A stretch of 64,000 nt of DNA from SHWC01 sp050173345 (GTDB taxonomy: Bacteria; Pseudomonadota; Alphaproteobacteria; UBA828), in assembly GCA_050173345.1 (NCBI GenBank), contig JBFXKW010000013.1:10889-74888 (forward strand), in the 5' to 3' direction. A model generated the notes under the pieces. It was given only the letters and a program-made list of their open reading frames with translations, was not told where the DNA came from and made no database searches. Positions 25,564 through 33,772 of this stretch are shown here, one piece after another (position 1 is the stretch's first letter; the number at the start of each line of letters is the position of its first letter). The translations under genes and the position numbers were made by a program.

Positions 25564-26073
25564 ATGCGGATCGCCAAATCTCTCGTGATCGTCCCGCTGC
25601 TCGCGCTCGGCTTCGCCTCGGCCGCAGAGGCCGCGGTCGACGTGAAGTTCGTCGAGCCCGAGCACTACACCGACCCGAACCTGCGCGGCGGCTATGGCGA
25701 GAAGGCAAGGGCGCCGGCGCTCCGCGAGATCAAGACCTATCTGGAACGGCTCGGCGAGCGCTACCTCAAGCCGAACCAGCAGCTCGAGGTCGAGGTGCTC
25801 GACATCGACCTCGCCGGCCGCCACGAGCCGTGGCGCGCCTTCACCTACAACACCCGCATCCTGCGCGGCATCACCTGGCCGAGCATCACGCTGCGCTACA
25901 GCCTGCGCGAGAACGGCGCGCTCTTGGTGAGCGCCGAGGAGAGGGTGAGCGATCTCGCCTATCTGATGCGGCAGCCCGGCCGCTATGCGAGCCAGCCGCT
26001 CCCCTATGAGAAGGCGATGCTCGAGAGCTGGTTCCGCAACCGCTTCGAAAGGCTCCTGCCGCCGCCGGCCTGA
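25564..26073 (+). CDS. DUF3016 secreted protein
   Basis: The 169-residue product has a signal peptide (M-R-I-A-K-S-L then a hydrophobic core ending A-E-A-A, about 23 residues). The mature part fits DUF3016: V-K-F-V-E-P-E-H-Y-T-D, a helix R-E-I-K-T-Y-L-E-R-L-G, then V-E-V-L-D-I-D-L-A-G and R-Y-S-L-R-E-N-G. Periplasmic, function unknown. GGAGGGGCTG precedes the ATG at 25564; an in-frame start 39 bases upstream would lengthen the signal peptide unnaturally. Confidence 0.85.
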   Translation: MRIAKSLVIVPLLALGFASAAEAAVDVKFVEPEHYTDPNLRGGYGEKARAPALREIKTYLERLGERYLKPNQQLEVEVLDIDLAGRHEPWRAFTYNTRILRGITWPSITLRYSLRENGALLVSAEERVSDLAYLMRQPGRYASQPLPYEKAMLESWFRNRFERLLPPPA

Positions 26074-26131
26074 GCCGCCCGCCCCGGCATCATCGGCGGC
26101 CGGCGCGACCTTGGAGCAGGGGTAGGCCCTC

Positions 26132-26464
26132 TCAAGCCGTCGCTTGCCGCCTGTCGCGCGGCTTGCCCTTGAAGGGGGAGACTTTGATCTCGCCTTCCCG
26201 CTTCCGGGTCTGGGCGATGTCGTAGCTGTTTTGCATCCGCATCAGCGTATCCATCGACACGCCGAACGCCTTTTCGATCCGCAACGCCATCTCCGGCGAC
26301 AGATGCGCGCGCTCGTTGAGCAGCGTGGAAAGCGTCGCCCGCGTCACGCCCAGTACTTCCGCCGCACCCGTCACCGACAGGCCCAGCGGCTCGATGATTT
26401 CATGCTTGATGAAACCGCCCGGATGAGCGGGATCCTTCAAGCGGATTCCCATGTTGGCGCTCAT
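26132..26464 (-). CDS. HigA-family antitoxin-like regulator, no adjacent toxin
   Basis: The 110-residue product matches HigA-type addiction-module antitoxins: H-P-G-G-F-I-K-H-E-I-I-E-P-L-G-L-S, then a helix-turn-helix (G-A-A-E-V-L-G-V-T-R-A-T-L-S-T-L-L-N-E-R-A), then S-P-E-M-A-L-R-I-E-K-A-F-G-V-S and an M-Q-x-x-Y-D-x-A-Q end. A Lys/Arg-rich tail follows. HigB normally sits directly upstream, but the 149 bases before this gene are too short and carry stops. AGGAGG lies six bases before the start and a 30-base inverted repeat just upstream. It is either an orphan antitoxin or a self-standing regulator. Confidence 0.88.
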   Translation of the reverse strand: MSANMGIRLKDPAHPGGFIKHEIIEPLGLSVTGAAEVLGVTRATLSTLLNERAHLSPEMALRIEKAFGVSMDTLMRMQNSYDIAQTRKREGEIKVSPFKGKPRDRRQATA

Positions 26465-26499
26465 AGCCGCCTCCTAGTAACCGGTGCCTATCGGGAAGT

Positions 26500-26529
26500 A
26501 CCGTTCGGCGTCAAGTGACGCCATACGGT
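26500..26529. promoter_or_regulatory. 30-base inverted-repeat operator upstream of the HigA-like gene
   Basis: The symmetrical pattern is ACCGT-N2-GGCGTCA-N2-TGACGCC-N2-ACGGT, with both nested arm pairs perfect. It ends 36 bases upstream of the HigA-like start. HigA proteins repress their own promoter through such dyads. It is the strongest non-repetitive palindrome in this region; binding by this HigA is inference. Confidence 0.65.
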
Positions 26530-26613
26530 TCGAGGCAATCTGATTCGCCGATGGCGCCGCACACCCTTCTATGAAAGGGTCGCAGCGGCGAAACGAAAAC
26601 GGGGCCGGGGCGG

Positions 26614-27561
26614 ATGAGCGAACCGAACAACCTGCCGACCGGCACGCGCATCGCGGTGATCGGGGCCGGCACCATCGGCTGCGGCTGGGCCTCGCTCTTC
26701 CTGTGCCGCGGCCATGACGTCGCGCTGAGCGACCCGGCGCCGGATTTCCGCGGCCGCTTCGAGCGCTTCCACGAGCGGGCGCGCGACGGCCTCGGCCGCA
26801 TCGGCCTCGCGACCAGGCCCGAAGGCAAGATCAGCTTTGCGAGCGATCCTGCCATAGCCTGCGACGGCGCCGCGCTCGTGCAGGAGAACGCGCCCGAGCG
26901 GCTCGACGTGAAGCGCGCGCTCTATGCCCGGATCGAGCAGGCGCTCGCGCCGGAGGCCATCGTGGCGTCGAGCACCTCCGGCCTCAAGATGAGCGAGCTG
27001 CAAGCGGGCTGCCGGCACCCCGAACGCTTCGCGGTCGGCCATCCGTTCAACCCGCCGCATCTGATCCCGCTGGTCGAGGTGGTCGGCGGCAAAGAGACAT
27101 CGGAAGCGACGATCGAGCGGCTGATGGCGTTCTACGCCGGGCTCGGCAAGCGGCCGATCCGGCTCAACGCCGAGGTCGCCGGCCATCTCGCCAACCGGCT
27201 TCAAGTGGCGCTGTGGCGCGAGGCGGTGCATGCGGTGGCGAGCGGGCTTGCCAGCGTCGCCGATGTCGACGCCGCGATCGCTTATGGCCCCGGCCTGCGC
27301 TGGGCCATGATGGGGCCCAACCTGACCTTCCATCTCGCGGGCGGCGAGGGCGGCTTCCGGCACTTCCTCGAACACCTCGCACCGGCCGTGGAAGCCTGGT
27401 GGCAGGATCTCGGCACGCCGACGCTCACGCCCGAGCTGAAGCAGCGCCTGGCCGCCGGCGTCGAGGCCGAGGCCGGCAATCGTTCCATCGAAGAACTGGC
27501 GCGTCTGCGCGACGAACGCTTGCTGCAATTGCTCTCGCTGCCCGCCTCAGGCCTCCCCTAA
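26614..27561 (+). CDS. 3-hydroxyacyl-CoA/carnitine dehydrogenase-like oxidoreductase
   Basis: The 315-residue product belongs to the 3-hydroxyacyl-CoA dehydrogenase family. The Rossmann motif V-I-G-A-G-T-I-G-C-G-W-A-S with an Asp at residue 40 points to NAD. The catalytic dyad appears as H143 in V-G-H-P-F-N-P-P and E155 in L-V-E-V-V. The H-P-F-N-P-P-H-L-I-P-L-V-E-V form and the short C-domain resemble L-carnitine 3-dehydrogenases and hydroxyacid relatives rather than FadB-type enzymes. Exact substrate unknown. It ends seven bases from the convergent FadR-type regulator. Confidence 0.85.
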   Translation: MSEPNNLPTGTRIAVIGAGTIGCGWASLFLCRGHDVALSDPAPDFRGRFERFHERARDGLGRIGLATRPEGKISFASDPAIACDGAALVQENAPERLDVKRALYARIEQALAPEAIVASSTSGLKMSELQAGCRHPERFAVGHPFNPPHLIPLVEVVGGKETSEATIERLMAFYAGLGKRPIRLNAEVAGHLANRLQVALWREAVHAVASGLASVADVDAAIAYGPGLRWAMMGPNLTFHLAGGEGGFRHFLEHLAPAVEAWWQDLGTPTLTPELKQRLAAGVEAEAGNRSIEELARLRDERLLQLLSLPASGLP

Positions 27562-27568
27562 GGATGAC

Positions 27569-28372
27569 TCAGGGCTTGGGCGGGCGGCCGTGGGGGCCGA
27601 ACTTGATCGGGCCCTTGAAGTCCATGCCGGCGACGATGTAGCCGCGGCGGAAATCCTCGATGTGCTTGCGCATCCATTGCTCGGCGCCGTCGGCATCGCG
27701 CGCGACCAGCGCCTCGTAGACATGGCGGTGCGCTTCGAGCAGGCGGAAGCGCGCGCGCGGCGAGCGCCGGTAGAGCTGGTCGGTCGCCGAGTGGAGCAGC
27801 ATGGCGATCGGCTCCTCCGAGACGGCGAGGGCGCGGTTGCCGGTCGCCTGCGCGACCAGGCGGTGGAACTCGACGTCGAGCGCGACCAGCGCCTCGTCGT
27901 CATATAGCTGCTCCTCGGTGAGGCGGAGGTTCTCCTTCATCGCCGCGGCGGCCTCGGGGCGCAGCCGGCCCGCCGCGAGCCGCGCGGCATAGGGCTCCAA
28001 TCCCATCAGGATCTCGAAGAGCTCGGGGAAGGTGACGCGGCCGAGACCCAGCGCGCGGCATACCGTCCAGGTCACCTCGCGCTGCTCGGGCGTGCAGATC
28101 ATCAGCCGCTTGCCGCCGGCGCGGCGGATCAGCCCGGCGTTCTCCAGCGTGCGGATGCCCTCGCGGATGGTCGAGCGGTTGACGCCGAGCTGCGTCGCGA
28201 GATCGGCCTCGATCGGCAAGAGGTCGCCGGCCTTGAGGCGGCCGGCCAGGATCTCGGCCTCGATCGTCTCGGCGACGCGCCGATAGCCGGGCTTCGATTC
28301 GATGGGATCGAGGCGGATTGCCGTCGCGCCGCTCCTGTCGGGCTTGCCGAGCGCCTGGCTCATGGCACGCAT
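27569..28372 (-). CDS. GntR-family (FadR subfamily) regulator
   Basis: The 267-residue product has a GntR winged helix at about residues 30-95 (Y-R-R-V-A-E-T-I-E-A-E-I-L-A-G-R-L, L-G-V-N-R-S-T-I-R-E-G-I-R-T-L-E-N-A-G-L-I) and an all-helical FCD ligand domain with F-H-R-L-V-A-Q-A-T-G-N and a final H-R-H-V-Y-E-A-L-V-A-R-D. FCD regulators bind small organic acids, often with a metal. The palindrome ATTGTC-G-GACAAT 62 bases upstream is a FadR-subfamily-type site. It probably controls itself and the divergent monooxygenase/ABC gene set. Starts at 28372 and 28363 are both possible. Confidence 0.9.
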   Translation of the reverse strand: MRAMSQALGKPDRSGATAIRLDPIESKPGYRRVAETIEAEILAGRLKAGDLLPIEADLATQLGVNRSTIREGIRTLENAGLIRRAGGKRLMICTPEQREVTWTVCRALGLGRVTFPELFEILMGLEPYAARLAAGRLRPEAAAAMKENLRLTEEQLYDDEALVALDVEFHRLVAQATGNRALAVSEEPIAMLLHSATDQLYRRSPRARFRLLEAHRHVYEALVARDADGAEQWMRKHIEDFRRGYIVAGMDFKGPIKFGPHGRPPKP

Positions 28373-28433
28373 TTGCCGTCACATCCTTCGCAAAGTCCAC
28401 CGTGGAATGCCTCCGACGCCCTTCGGAACGAAC

Positions 28434-28446
28434 ATTGTCGGACAAT
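28434..28446. promoter_or_regulatory. FadR-subfamily operator ATTGTC-G-GACAAT
   Basis: A perfect 13-base palindrome lies in the 199-base gap between the divergent regulator (start 28372) and monooxygenase (start 28572). FadR-subfamily GntR proteins typically recognise TTGTn(n)nACAA dyads. It is positioned to control both directions. The rest of the gap shows an AT-richer stretch after the dyad (28446-28485) and no other clear element. Confidence 0.75.
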
Positions 28447-28571
28447 ACAATAATGGGCTTGTCATCCTTTCGGTTCAATGCTACCGATGGGCTTGACCGC
28501 AGCGCGCAAGAGCAAGAAGAGGCGCGCCCGCCCGTGTGGGCGCCGGTCGGCAGGGGAGGCGTACCAGGACC

Positions 28572-29666
28572 ATGAAGCTCGGCCTCTTCATGATGCCGAA
28601 CCATCCACCGCATCGAAGCTATGCGGAGGCGCATTTCCATGACCTCGAGACGCTGGTCTATGCCGACCAGCTCGGCCTGCAGGAGGCCTGGGTCGGCGAG
28701 CATTTTACCTGCCGGCGCGAGCCGCTGCCCTGCCCGGACATCCTGATCGCGCAGGCGCTACTACAGACCAAGCAGATCAGGCTCGGCGCCGGCGCGTTCC
28801 TCCTGCCCTACCATGTGCCGGCCGAGCTCGCGCACCGCGTCTGCTGGCTCGACCACATCTCGGGCGGGCGCTTCATGGTGGGCATCGGGGCAGGCGGCCT
28901 GCCGACCGATTGCGAGCTGTTCGGCGTCGACGGCGCCTCCGGCGAGAACCGCGACATGATGGTCGAGGCGTTCGACCTGATGGTGCGGTTCTGGACCAGC
29001 GAGCAGCCCTTCACGCATCGCGGCAAGCACTACAAGGGCGGGCGCACCGGCGGCCTGCCGGATTACGGGCTCGCCTTCCACATGTCGCCCTTCACCAAGC
29101 CCTATCCCAAGATCGCGATCGCAGGCCTCAGCGAATCGTCGCCGACGCTGCGCTTCGCAGGGCTCCGCGGCTTCATCCCGATGAGCCTGGCCTGGAGCCC
29201 GGATTACTTGCGCTCGCACTGGGAAGCCTATGTCGAGGGCGCGGACGCGGTGGGCAAGCCGGTCGACCGCAAGGAATGGCGGGTCGGCTGCGAGATCTAT
29301 GTGGCGGAGACCGACGCCGAGGCGCGCCGGCGCATCGTCGAGGGCTCGGTCGGCGAGAGCTGGCGCGAATACATGCTGCCGCTGCTCGGCCGGCTCAACT
29401 TCCTCGGCGCCTGCAAGCACGACCAGAGCGTGCCGGATTCCGACGTCACGGTGGAATACCTGGCCGACAACGTGTGGATCGTCGGCAGCCCGCAGACCGT
29501 GATCGAGAAGCTCGGGCGGCTGCGCGACAGGGTGGGCGCGTTCGGCTGCCTGCTCCAGGTCGTCTACGACCATATCGACGAGCTGACGCCCTATCGCGAA
29601 TCGATCGCCGCCCTGCAGCGCGAGGTGCTGCCGGCGTTCGGCGACATGGAAATCGCGGCGCAATAG
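28572..29666 (+). CDS. Luciferase-like flavin-dependent monooxygenase
   Basis: The 364-residue product is a bacterial-luciferase-family (LLM) monooxygenase using FMNH2 from a partner reductase. It opens M-K-L-G-L-F-M-M-P-N-H-P-P, then V-Y-A-D-Q-L-G-L-Q-E-A-W-V-G-E-H-F, L-G-A-G-A-F-L-L-P-Y-H-V-P and G-G-R-F-M-V-G-I-G-A-G-G-L-P-T-D, all typical of the TIM-barrel flavin site. Later I-A-I-A-G-L-S-E-S-S and W-I-V-G-S-P-Q-T-V match the family C-half. Substrate unknown; relatives oxidise terpenes, alkanes or xenobiotics. It leads the gene set with the binding protein and permeases. Confidence 0.9.
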   Translation: MKLGLFMMPNHPPHRSYAEAHFHDLETLVYADQLGLQEAWVGEHFTCRREPLPCPDILIAQALLQTKQIRLGAGAFLLPYHVPAELAHRVCWLDHISGGRFMVGIGAGGLPTDCELFGVDGASGENRDMMVEAFDLMVRFWTSEQPFTHRGKHYKGGRTGGLPDYGLAFHMSPFTKPYPKIAIAGLSESSPTLRFAGLRGFIPMSLAWSPDYLRSHWEAYVEGADAVGKPVDRKEWRVGCEIYVAETDAEARRRIVEGSVGESWREYMLPLLGRLNFLGACKHDQSVPDSDVTVEYLADNVWIVGSPQTVIEKLGRLRDRVGAFGCLLQVVYDHIDELTPYRESIAALQREVLPAFGDMEIAAQ

Positions 29667-29739
29667 GCGCCGCGCGAGCCCCGGCGCGATGGCGGCCGGC
29701 GGCCAAGTGACGAAGCGGCAAGAACAGGGGAGGAATGTC

Positions 29740-31362
29740 ATGTCGCGCAAGCAGAACGGCAAGGCCCGATCGGGCTCGATCACGCGGCGCTCGGTGCTCG
29801 CCGCCGGCGGCGCAGGCGCGGCCGCGCTCACGCTGACAAGCCCGTGGGGCATCGGCCCGCGATTCGGGACGCGCCCGGCCTGGGCGGCCGACCTCGCGCC
29901 CGGCATGACCGGCGGCCCGACCGGCTTTCCGGGCGCCGAACGCTACCAATACAACGCCGAGATGTCGGAAGGCCGCGCGGTCGAGGCCGCCAAGAAGCTG
30001 AAGGCGGACGGCAAGGCGCCGGCGAAGCTGACCGTGCTGATGGTCGCCTCGTGCGTGCCGCAGTTCATCAAGCCGCTGCCGGCCGGCGGCGAATCGGTGA
30101 AAGAGACCTGGGAGCGCGAAACCGGCATCCCGGTCGACTTCGTGGGCATCGAGGCCGGCGAGATCTGGAAGAAGGTGCTGCAGGAGATCACGACCGGCAG
30201 CGGCTCGTTCGACCTCTATAGCCACTCCTGGAACAATATCGGCGACCTGGTGAGCGCGGGCGGCGCCTACAACCTCGACGAGCTGGTCGCCAAGTATCAG
30301 CCCGACTGGGGCGACAAGGAGCGTGGCACGCCGACCCCCGAGATCGAGCAGCTGCTCTACAAATATAACGGCTCCTATTACGTCGCCTCGATCGACGGCG
30401 ACTTCGTGACCTGGCAGGTGCGCCGCGACCTGCTCGAGGATGCCACCCACCGCGCGAACTTCGAGGCGAAGTTCGGCTATGCCATCCCCGACGAGCCGCA
30501 GACCTGGGCCGAGGTGGACAACCTCTGCGAATACTTCCACAGCCAGGGCATCGGCCACGCCAATCTGCTCGGCCCCTTCTGGGGGCTCTCCAACTTCTAT
30601 GCGCGCTTCGCCGCGCAGAAGGCGCCGAACAACCACTGGCTCGACGGCGACGGCAACCCGACACTGGCGACGCCCGAAGGCATCAAGGCCGCGCAGGAGC
30701 ATATCGCGAGCCTGAAATGGACCTCGCCCGACAACCTGACCTGGGGCTGGTCGGAGCAGTACGGCGCGATGGCCAACCTCAAGGCCTCGATGGCGATGAC
30801 CTATACCAACATGGCGTCGATCAACGACAAGATGGTGGACGGCGCGCCCTCGACGCCGCTCACCGGCAAGCTGACCGGCTGGAAGCCGGTCGGCACCAAG
30901 ATCGGCGATTCGTTCATCCGCCGCTCGGTGATCTACTACAACGTGACCGCCTCGGTCGCGGCCAAGAGCGCGGCGCCGGAGGCGGCCTATCTGTTCCTCC
31001 AGTACATCAGCTCGACGCGCACCTTCACGCGCATCTGCGGCAACCCGGTCGGCGGCTGCGACCCGTTCCAGCTCGCCAACTTCGCCGATCCCTATGTCGA
31101 GGAGAACAACCACGCCTACATGCTGACGCCGATCCGCGAGACCATCCGGCGCGCCTGCCCGACCATCAACTTCGCCGGCCAGGCCGCGATGGACAATGCG
31201 CTCGACGAGAATTTGCAGGCCGCGCTGACCGGCGACCTCAGCGCCGAGGACGCGCTGAAGCGCACCGAGGAGGCCTGGAAGAAGCTGATCGGGCGGCGCG
31301 AGGACGAAGCGGTCGCCGCGATCCGCGCCGGCCTCGCCGCCTGGCCGACCATCGTCGACTAG
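29740..31362 (+). CDS. ABC transporter substrate-binding protein, Tat-exported
   Basis: The 540-residue product starts with a Tat-type signal: S-I-T-R-R-S-V-L-A-A-G-G followed by a hydrophobic stretch and A-W-A-A cleavage. The mature part resembles family 1 (sugar-type) solute-binding proteins: W-E-R-E-T-G-I-P-V-D-F, F-D-L-Y-S-H-S-W-N-N, Q-T-W-A-E-V-D and a C-terminal A-L-K-R-T-E-E-A-W-K-K. GGGGAGG lies seven bases before the ATG. It is longer than usual (about 400-450). The ligand is unknown. A hairpin and a family-A half repeat separate it from the first permease. Confidence 0.9.
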   Translation: MSRKQNGKARSGSITRRSVLAAGGAGAAALTLTSPWGIGPRFGTRPAWAADLAPGMTGGPTGFPGAERYQYNAEMSEGRAVEAAKKLKADGKAPAKLTVLMVASCVPQFIKPLPAGGESVKETWERETGIPVDFVGIEAGEIWKKVLQEITTGSGSFDLYSHSWNNIGDLVSAGGAYNLDELVAKYQPDWGDKERGTPTPEIEQLLYKYNGSYYVASIDGDFVTWQVRRDLLEDATHRANFEAKFGYAIPDEPQTWAEVDNLCEYFHSQGIGHANLLGPFWGLSNFYARFAAQKAPNNHWLDGDGNPTLATPEGIKAAQEHIASLKWTSPDNLTWGWSEQYGAMANLKASMAMTYTNMASINDKMVDGAPSTPLTGKLTGWKPVGTKIGDSFIRRSVIYYNVTASVAAKSAAPEAAYLFLQYISSTRTFTRICGNPVGGCDPFQLANFADPYVEENNHAYMLTPIRETIRRACPTINFAGQAAMDNALDENLQAALTGDLSAEDALKRTEEAWKKLIGRREDEAVAAIRAGLAAWPTIVD

Positions 31363-31372
31363 CATCGCGAAA

Positions 31373-31400
31373 CCCTCTCCGCCCCCGAGGGCGGAGAGGG
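31373..31400. repeat. Perfect 12-bp hairpin between binding protein and permease
   Basis: CCCTCTCCGCCC (31373-31384) and GGGCGGAGAGGG (31389-31400) form a perfect stem with a CCGA loop, 11 bases after the binding-protein stop. There is no T tract. REP-like hairpins at this position often protect the upstream binding-protein mRNA from 3' decay, so the protein outnumbers the permeases; that role here is inference. Confidence 0.7.
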
Positions 31401-31408
31401 GATACGCC

Positions 31409-31445
31409 GGTCAGGTTGAGGCGATCTGATCGGACCGTGCTTTAG
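31409..31445. repeat. Family A element, half copy
   Basis: The 37 bases GGTCAGGTTGAGGCGATCTG then ATCGGACCGTGCTTTAG align with the right-hand palindrome of the copy at 166-288 (GATCAGGTTGG...GATCGGACCGTGCTCTAG). The left half is absent, so this is a decayed or partial element. It lies in the gap before the first permease gene. Confidence 0.65.
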
Positions 31446-31463
31446 GCGAGTGGCTGGATCGTC

Positions 31464-32321
31464 ATGCTGAGTTTGCGGCCCGCGCGACATCTCTTGCTGC
31501 TGCTCGGCCTCGTTGTCGCGCTCTTCCCGATCGCCTGGATGGCGAGCATGGCGTTCAAGCCGATGCCGGAATGGACGCCGGCGGCGGGCGAGGTGAGCTG
31601 GCTGCCGCGCGAGCCGACCATCGGCAACTTTCAATACATCTTCACCGGCACCGCGCACGACTATCCACAATCGACCGCGATGGAGAGCTCGGCCTGGCAG
31701 CCGATCATCGCCAGCCTGCTGATCTCGACCATCGGCACCTTGATCGCGACCGCGGTCGGCACCGCGGCGGCCTATGGCTTCTCGCGCTTCAAGCGCGGCC
31801 GCAACCTGCCCTTCGGCCTGATCCAGCTTCGGCTCTTCCCGCCGCTCGCCGTGATCATCCCGGTGATGATCATGTGGGCCTATCTGAACCTGATCGACAC
31901 CTGGTGGGGCCTCTCCCTGATCTACGGGATCGTCACCCTGCCGTTCGCCTTCTGGCTGATGCTGACCTTCTTCGACGACGTGCCGATCGAGCTCGAGGAG
32001 GCGGCGCTGATCGAAGGCTCGAGCGCGGCGCGGCTGTTCTTCCGCGTCACGCTGCCGCTGGTCAAGCCGGCGCTCGCGACCACGCTGCTCTTCGTCTTCA
32101 TCCTCAACTGGTCGGACTATGTGCTCGCGCTCATGCTGACGCGGCGCGACTGGATCACCATCCCGGTGTTCCTCAACGAGCTCAACTCGGCGCAGACCGG
32201 CCAGCTCTACGGCGCCAAGGCCGCGCTCGGCCTGATCGCGATCATCCCGCCGATGATCCTCGGCCTCCTGATCCAGCGCCATTTGGTGCGCGGCCTCACC
32301 TTCGGCGCGCTCAAGCAATGA
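31464..32321 (+). CDS. ABC transporter permease, MalG type
   Basis: The 285-residue inner-membrane permease has about six hydrophobic segments, beginning at residues 8-30. The cytoplasmic coupling loop E-E-A-A-L-I-E-G-S-S-A-A-R-L-F-F is the EAA motif that docks the ATPase. The order with MalG-type first and MalF-type second is the reverse of many sugar operons. The four-base ATGA overlap with the next gene shows they are translated together. Confidence 0.92.
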   Translation: MLSLRPARHLLLLLGLVVALFPIAWMASMAFKPMPEWTPAAGEVSWLPREPTIGNFQYIFTGTAHDYPQSTAMESSAWQPIIASLLISTIGTLIATAVGTAAAYGFSRFKRGRNLPFGLIQLRLFPPLAVIIPVMIMWAYLNLIDTWWGLSLIYGIVTLPFAFWLMLTFFDDVPIELEEAALIEGSSAARLFFRVTLPLVKPALATTLLFVFILNWSDYVLALMLTRRDWITIPVFLNELNSAQTGQLYGAKAALGLIAIIPPMILGLLIQRHLVRGLTFGALKQ

Positions 32322-33304
32322 CCACGGCAGACACCAGGCCGGGCGCCCTGCGGCCGCCTTTCGATACAAGGCTCGCCGAGGCGCTCGGCGCGGGCCGTGC
32401 GCGGCGCGTCGGCGCACTCTCGACGCTGCCGGCCCAGCTCCTGCTCATCTTCATCTTCGCGTTCCCGACCGTGGTCACGATCTATATCAGCCTGACCTCG
32501 TGGACGCCGCTCGACGGGGTGAGCTGGGTCGAGGCGCACCGCTTCTGGGCCTGGTTCGACAACTATGCCGGCGTGTTCCAGGACGGCCGGCTCGGCGGCG
32601 CTATCGCGCGCACGCTGCTCATGGTGGCGATCGCGGTCGCGGCCGAGTTCCTGCTCGGCTTCGGCCTCGCGCTCCTCTTCATCGACCGCTTCGCGGGCCG
32701 CGCCGTCTACTACTCGCTGTTCCTGCTGCCGATGATGGTGGTGCCCGCGGTCTCGGGCTACATGTTCCTGATCCTGTTCCAGAGCACCGGGCCCATCAAC
32801 CAGTTCATCAGCCTGTTCACGCCGGGCGATTTCGAGATGGTCTGGTTCACCGACAAGACGACCGCGTTCATCGCGGTGGTCGCCGCCGACATCTGGCAGT
32901 GGACGCCGATGATGTTCCTCATCCTGCTCGCCGGCCTGATCGGCGTGCCGGAGGATCAGATCAAGGCGGCGCGGCTGCTCGGCGCGAGCGCGCGCCAGAT
33001 CCTCTGGCGCATCTCGCTGCCGCGTATCCGTACCGTGATCGCGATCGCGATCGGCATCCGCTTCATCGAGGCGCTCAAGCTGTTCGACGTCATGTACATC
33101 ATGACCAAGGGCGGCCCCGGCGTCGCGACCGAGACGCTCTCGCTCTACATCTACAAGCGCACCTATGGCGACCTCGAATGGGCCTATGTGGCGGCGCTCG
33201 GCCTCACCATCGTGATCGTCATGTCGGCGCTCGGCGTGCTGGTGTTCGCGCTGGTGCGGCGCTATGCACGCCGCCGCCTCGCCGCGGCACCCGGCGCTTC
33301 CTGA
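32318..33304 (+). CDS. ABC transporter permease, MalF type
   Basis: The 328-residue product has an N-terminal cytoplasmic stretch of about 35 residues, then six membrane segments beginning L-L-L-I-F-I-F-A-F-P-T-V-V-T. The coupling loop E-D-Q-I-K-A-A-R-L-L-G-A-S-A-R-Q-I-L-W resembles the EAA motif. It pairs with the preceding permease. The frame is open far upstream, to 31571, but that overlaps the first permease in another frame; the ATG at 32318 within ATGA is the clear start. No ATP-binding subunit gene follows: the next genes are exbD/exbB on the opposite strand. Confidence 0.92.
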   Translation: MTTADTRPGALRPPFDTRLAEALGAGRARRVGALSTLPAQLLLIFIFAFPTVVTIYISLTSWTPLDGVSWVEAHRFWAWFDNYAGVFQDGRLGGAIARTLLMVAIAVAAEFLLGFGLALLFIDRFAGRAVYYSLFLLPMMVVPAVSGYMFLILFQSTGPINQFISLFTPGDFEMVWFTDKTTAFIAVVAADIWQWTPMMFLILLAGLIGVPEDQIKAARLLGASARQILWRISLPRIRTVIAIAIGIRFIEALKLFDVMYIMTKGGPGVATETLSLYIYKRTYGDLEWAYVAALGLTIVIVMSALGVLVFALVRRYARRRLAAAPGAS

Positions 33305-33328
33305 TTGACGATCAACGGGAGAGGCGCG

Positions 33329-33766
33329 TCAGCGCTTCAGGCCGGCATCGAGCCCGACCAGCACGACCTTGAGATAGCCGGCGGCGACCAGCGCGTTCAT
33401 GGTCTGCATCAGGTCGCCATAGCCGATCGAGCGGTCGGCGCGCAGGAAGATGCGCGTCTCCTTGTCGCTGCCCGAGAGCTGGTCGAGCGTGGCCGCCAGC
33501 CCCTCGTGCGTCACCGGCTGGTCACCCACCGCCAACGTCAGGTCGGCCTTCACGGTCAGGAAGATCGGCTTGTCGGGGCGCGGCTGCTGCTGTGCCGCGG
33601 ATTCCGGCAGGTCGACCAGGATGTCGACGGTCGCGAGCGGCGCCGCCACCATGAAGATGATCAGGAGGACCAGGATGACGTCGATGAATGGTGTGACGTT
33701 GATCTCATGGGCTTCGGAGAGATCGTCGTCATCCCCCGAGCGGCCGCCGCCGAGCTTGACCGCCAT
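33329..33766 (-). CDS. exbD: ExbD-type biopolymer transport protein
   Basis: The 145-residue product has an N-terminal acidic tail, a single membrane helix V-T-P-F-I-D-V-I-L-V-L-L-I-I-F with the essential proton-carrying Asp at residue 29, and a periplasmic domain with F-L-T-V-K-A-D and I-F-L-R-A-D-R-S-I-G-Y-G-D-L. ExbD with ExbB powers TonB-dependent iron-complex uptake; TolR is a close relative. The ExbD call rests on the length and the ExbB partner with a signal-like N-terminus. It begins six bases after the exbB stop. No tonB follows. Confidence 0.9.
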   Translation of the reverse strand: MAVKLGGGRSGDDDDLSEAHEINVTPFIDVILVLLIIFMVAAPLATVDILVDLPESAAQQQPRPDKPIFLTVKADLTLAVGDQPVTHEGLAATLDQLSGSDKETRIFLRADRSIGYGDLMQTMNALVAAGYLKVVLVGLDAGLKR

Positions 33767-33772
33767 GCGCGC

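Noticed and set aside
31571..32317. Long N-terminal extension of the MalF-type permease
   Set aside because: It overlaps the MalG-type permease in another frame; ATGA coupling at 32318 gives a proper membrane-protein start.
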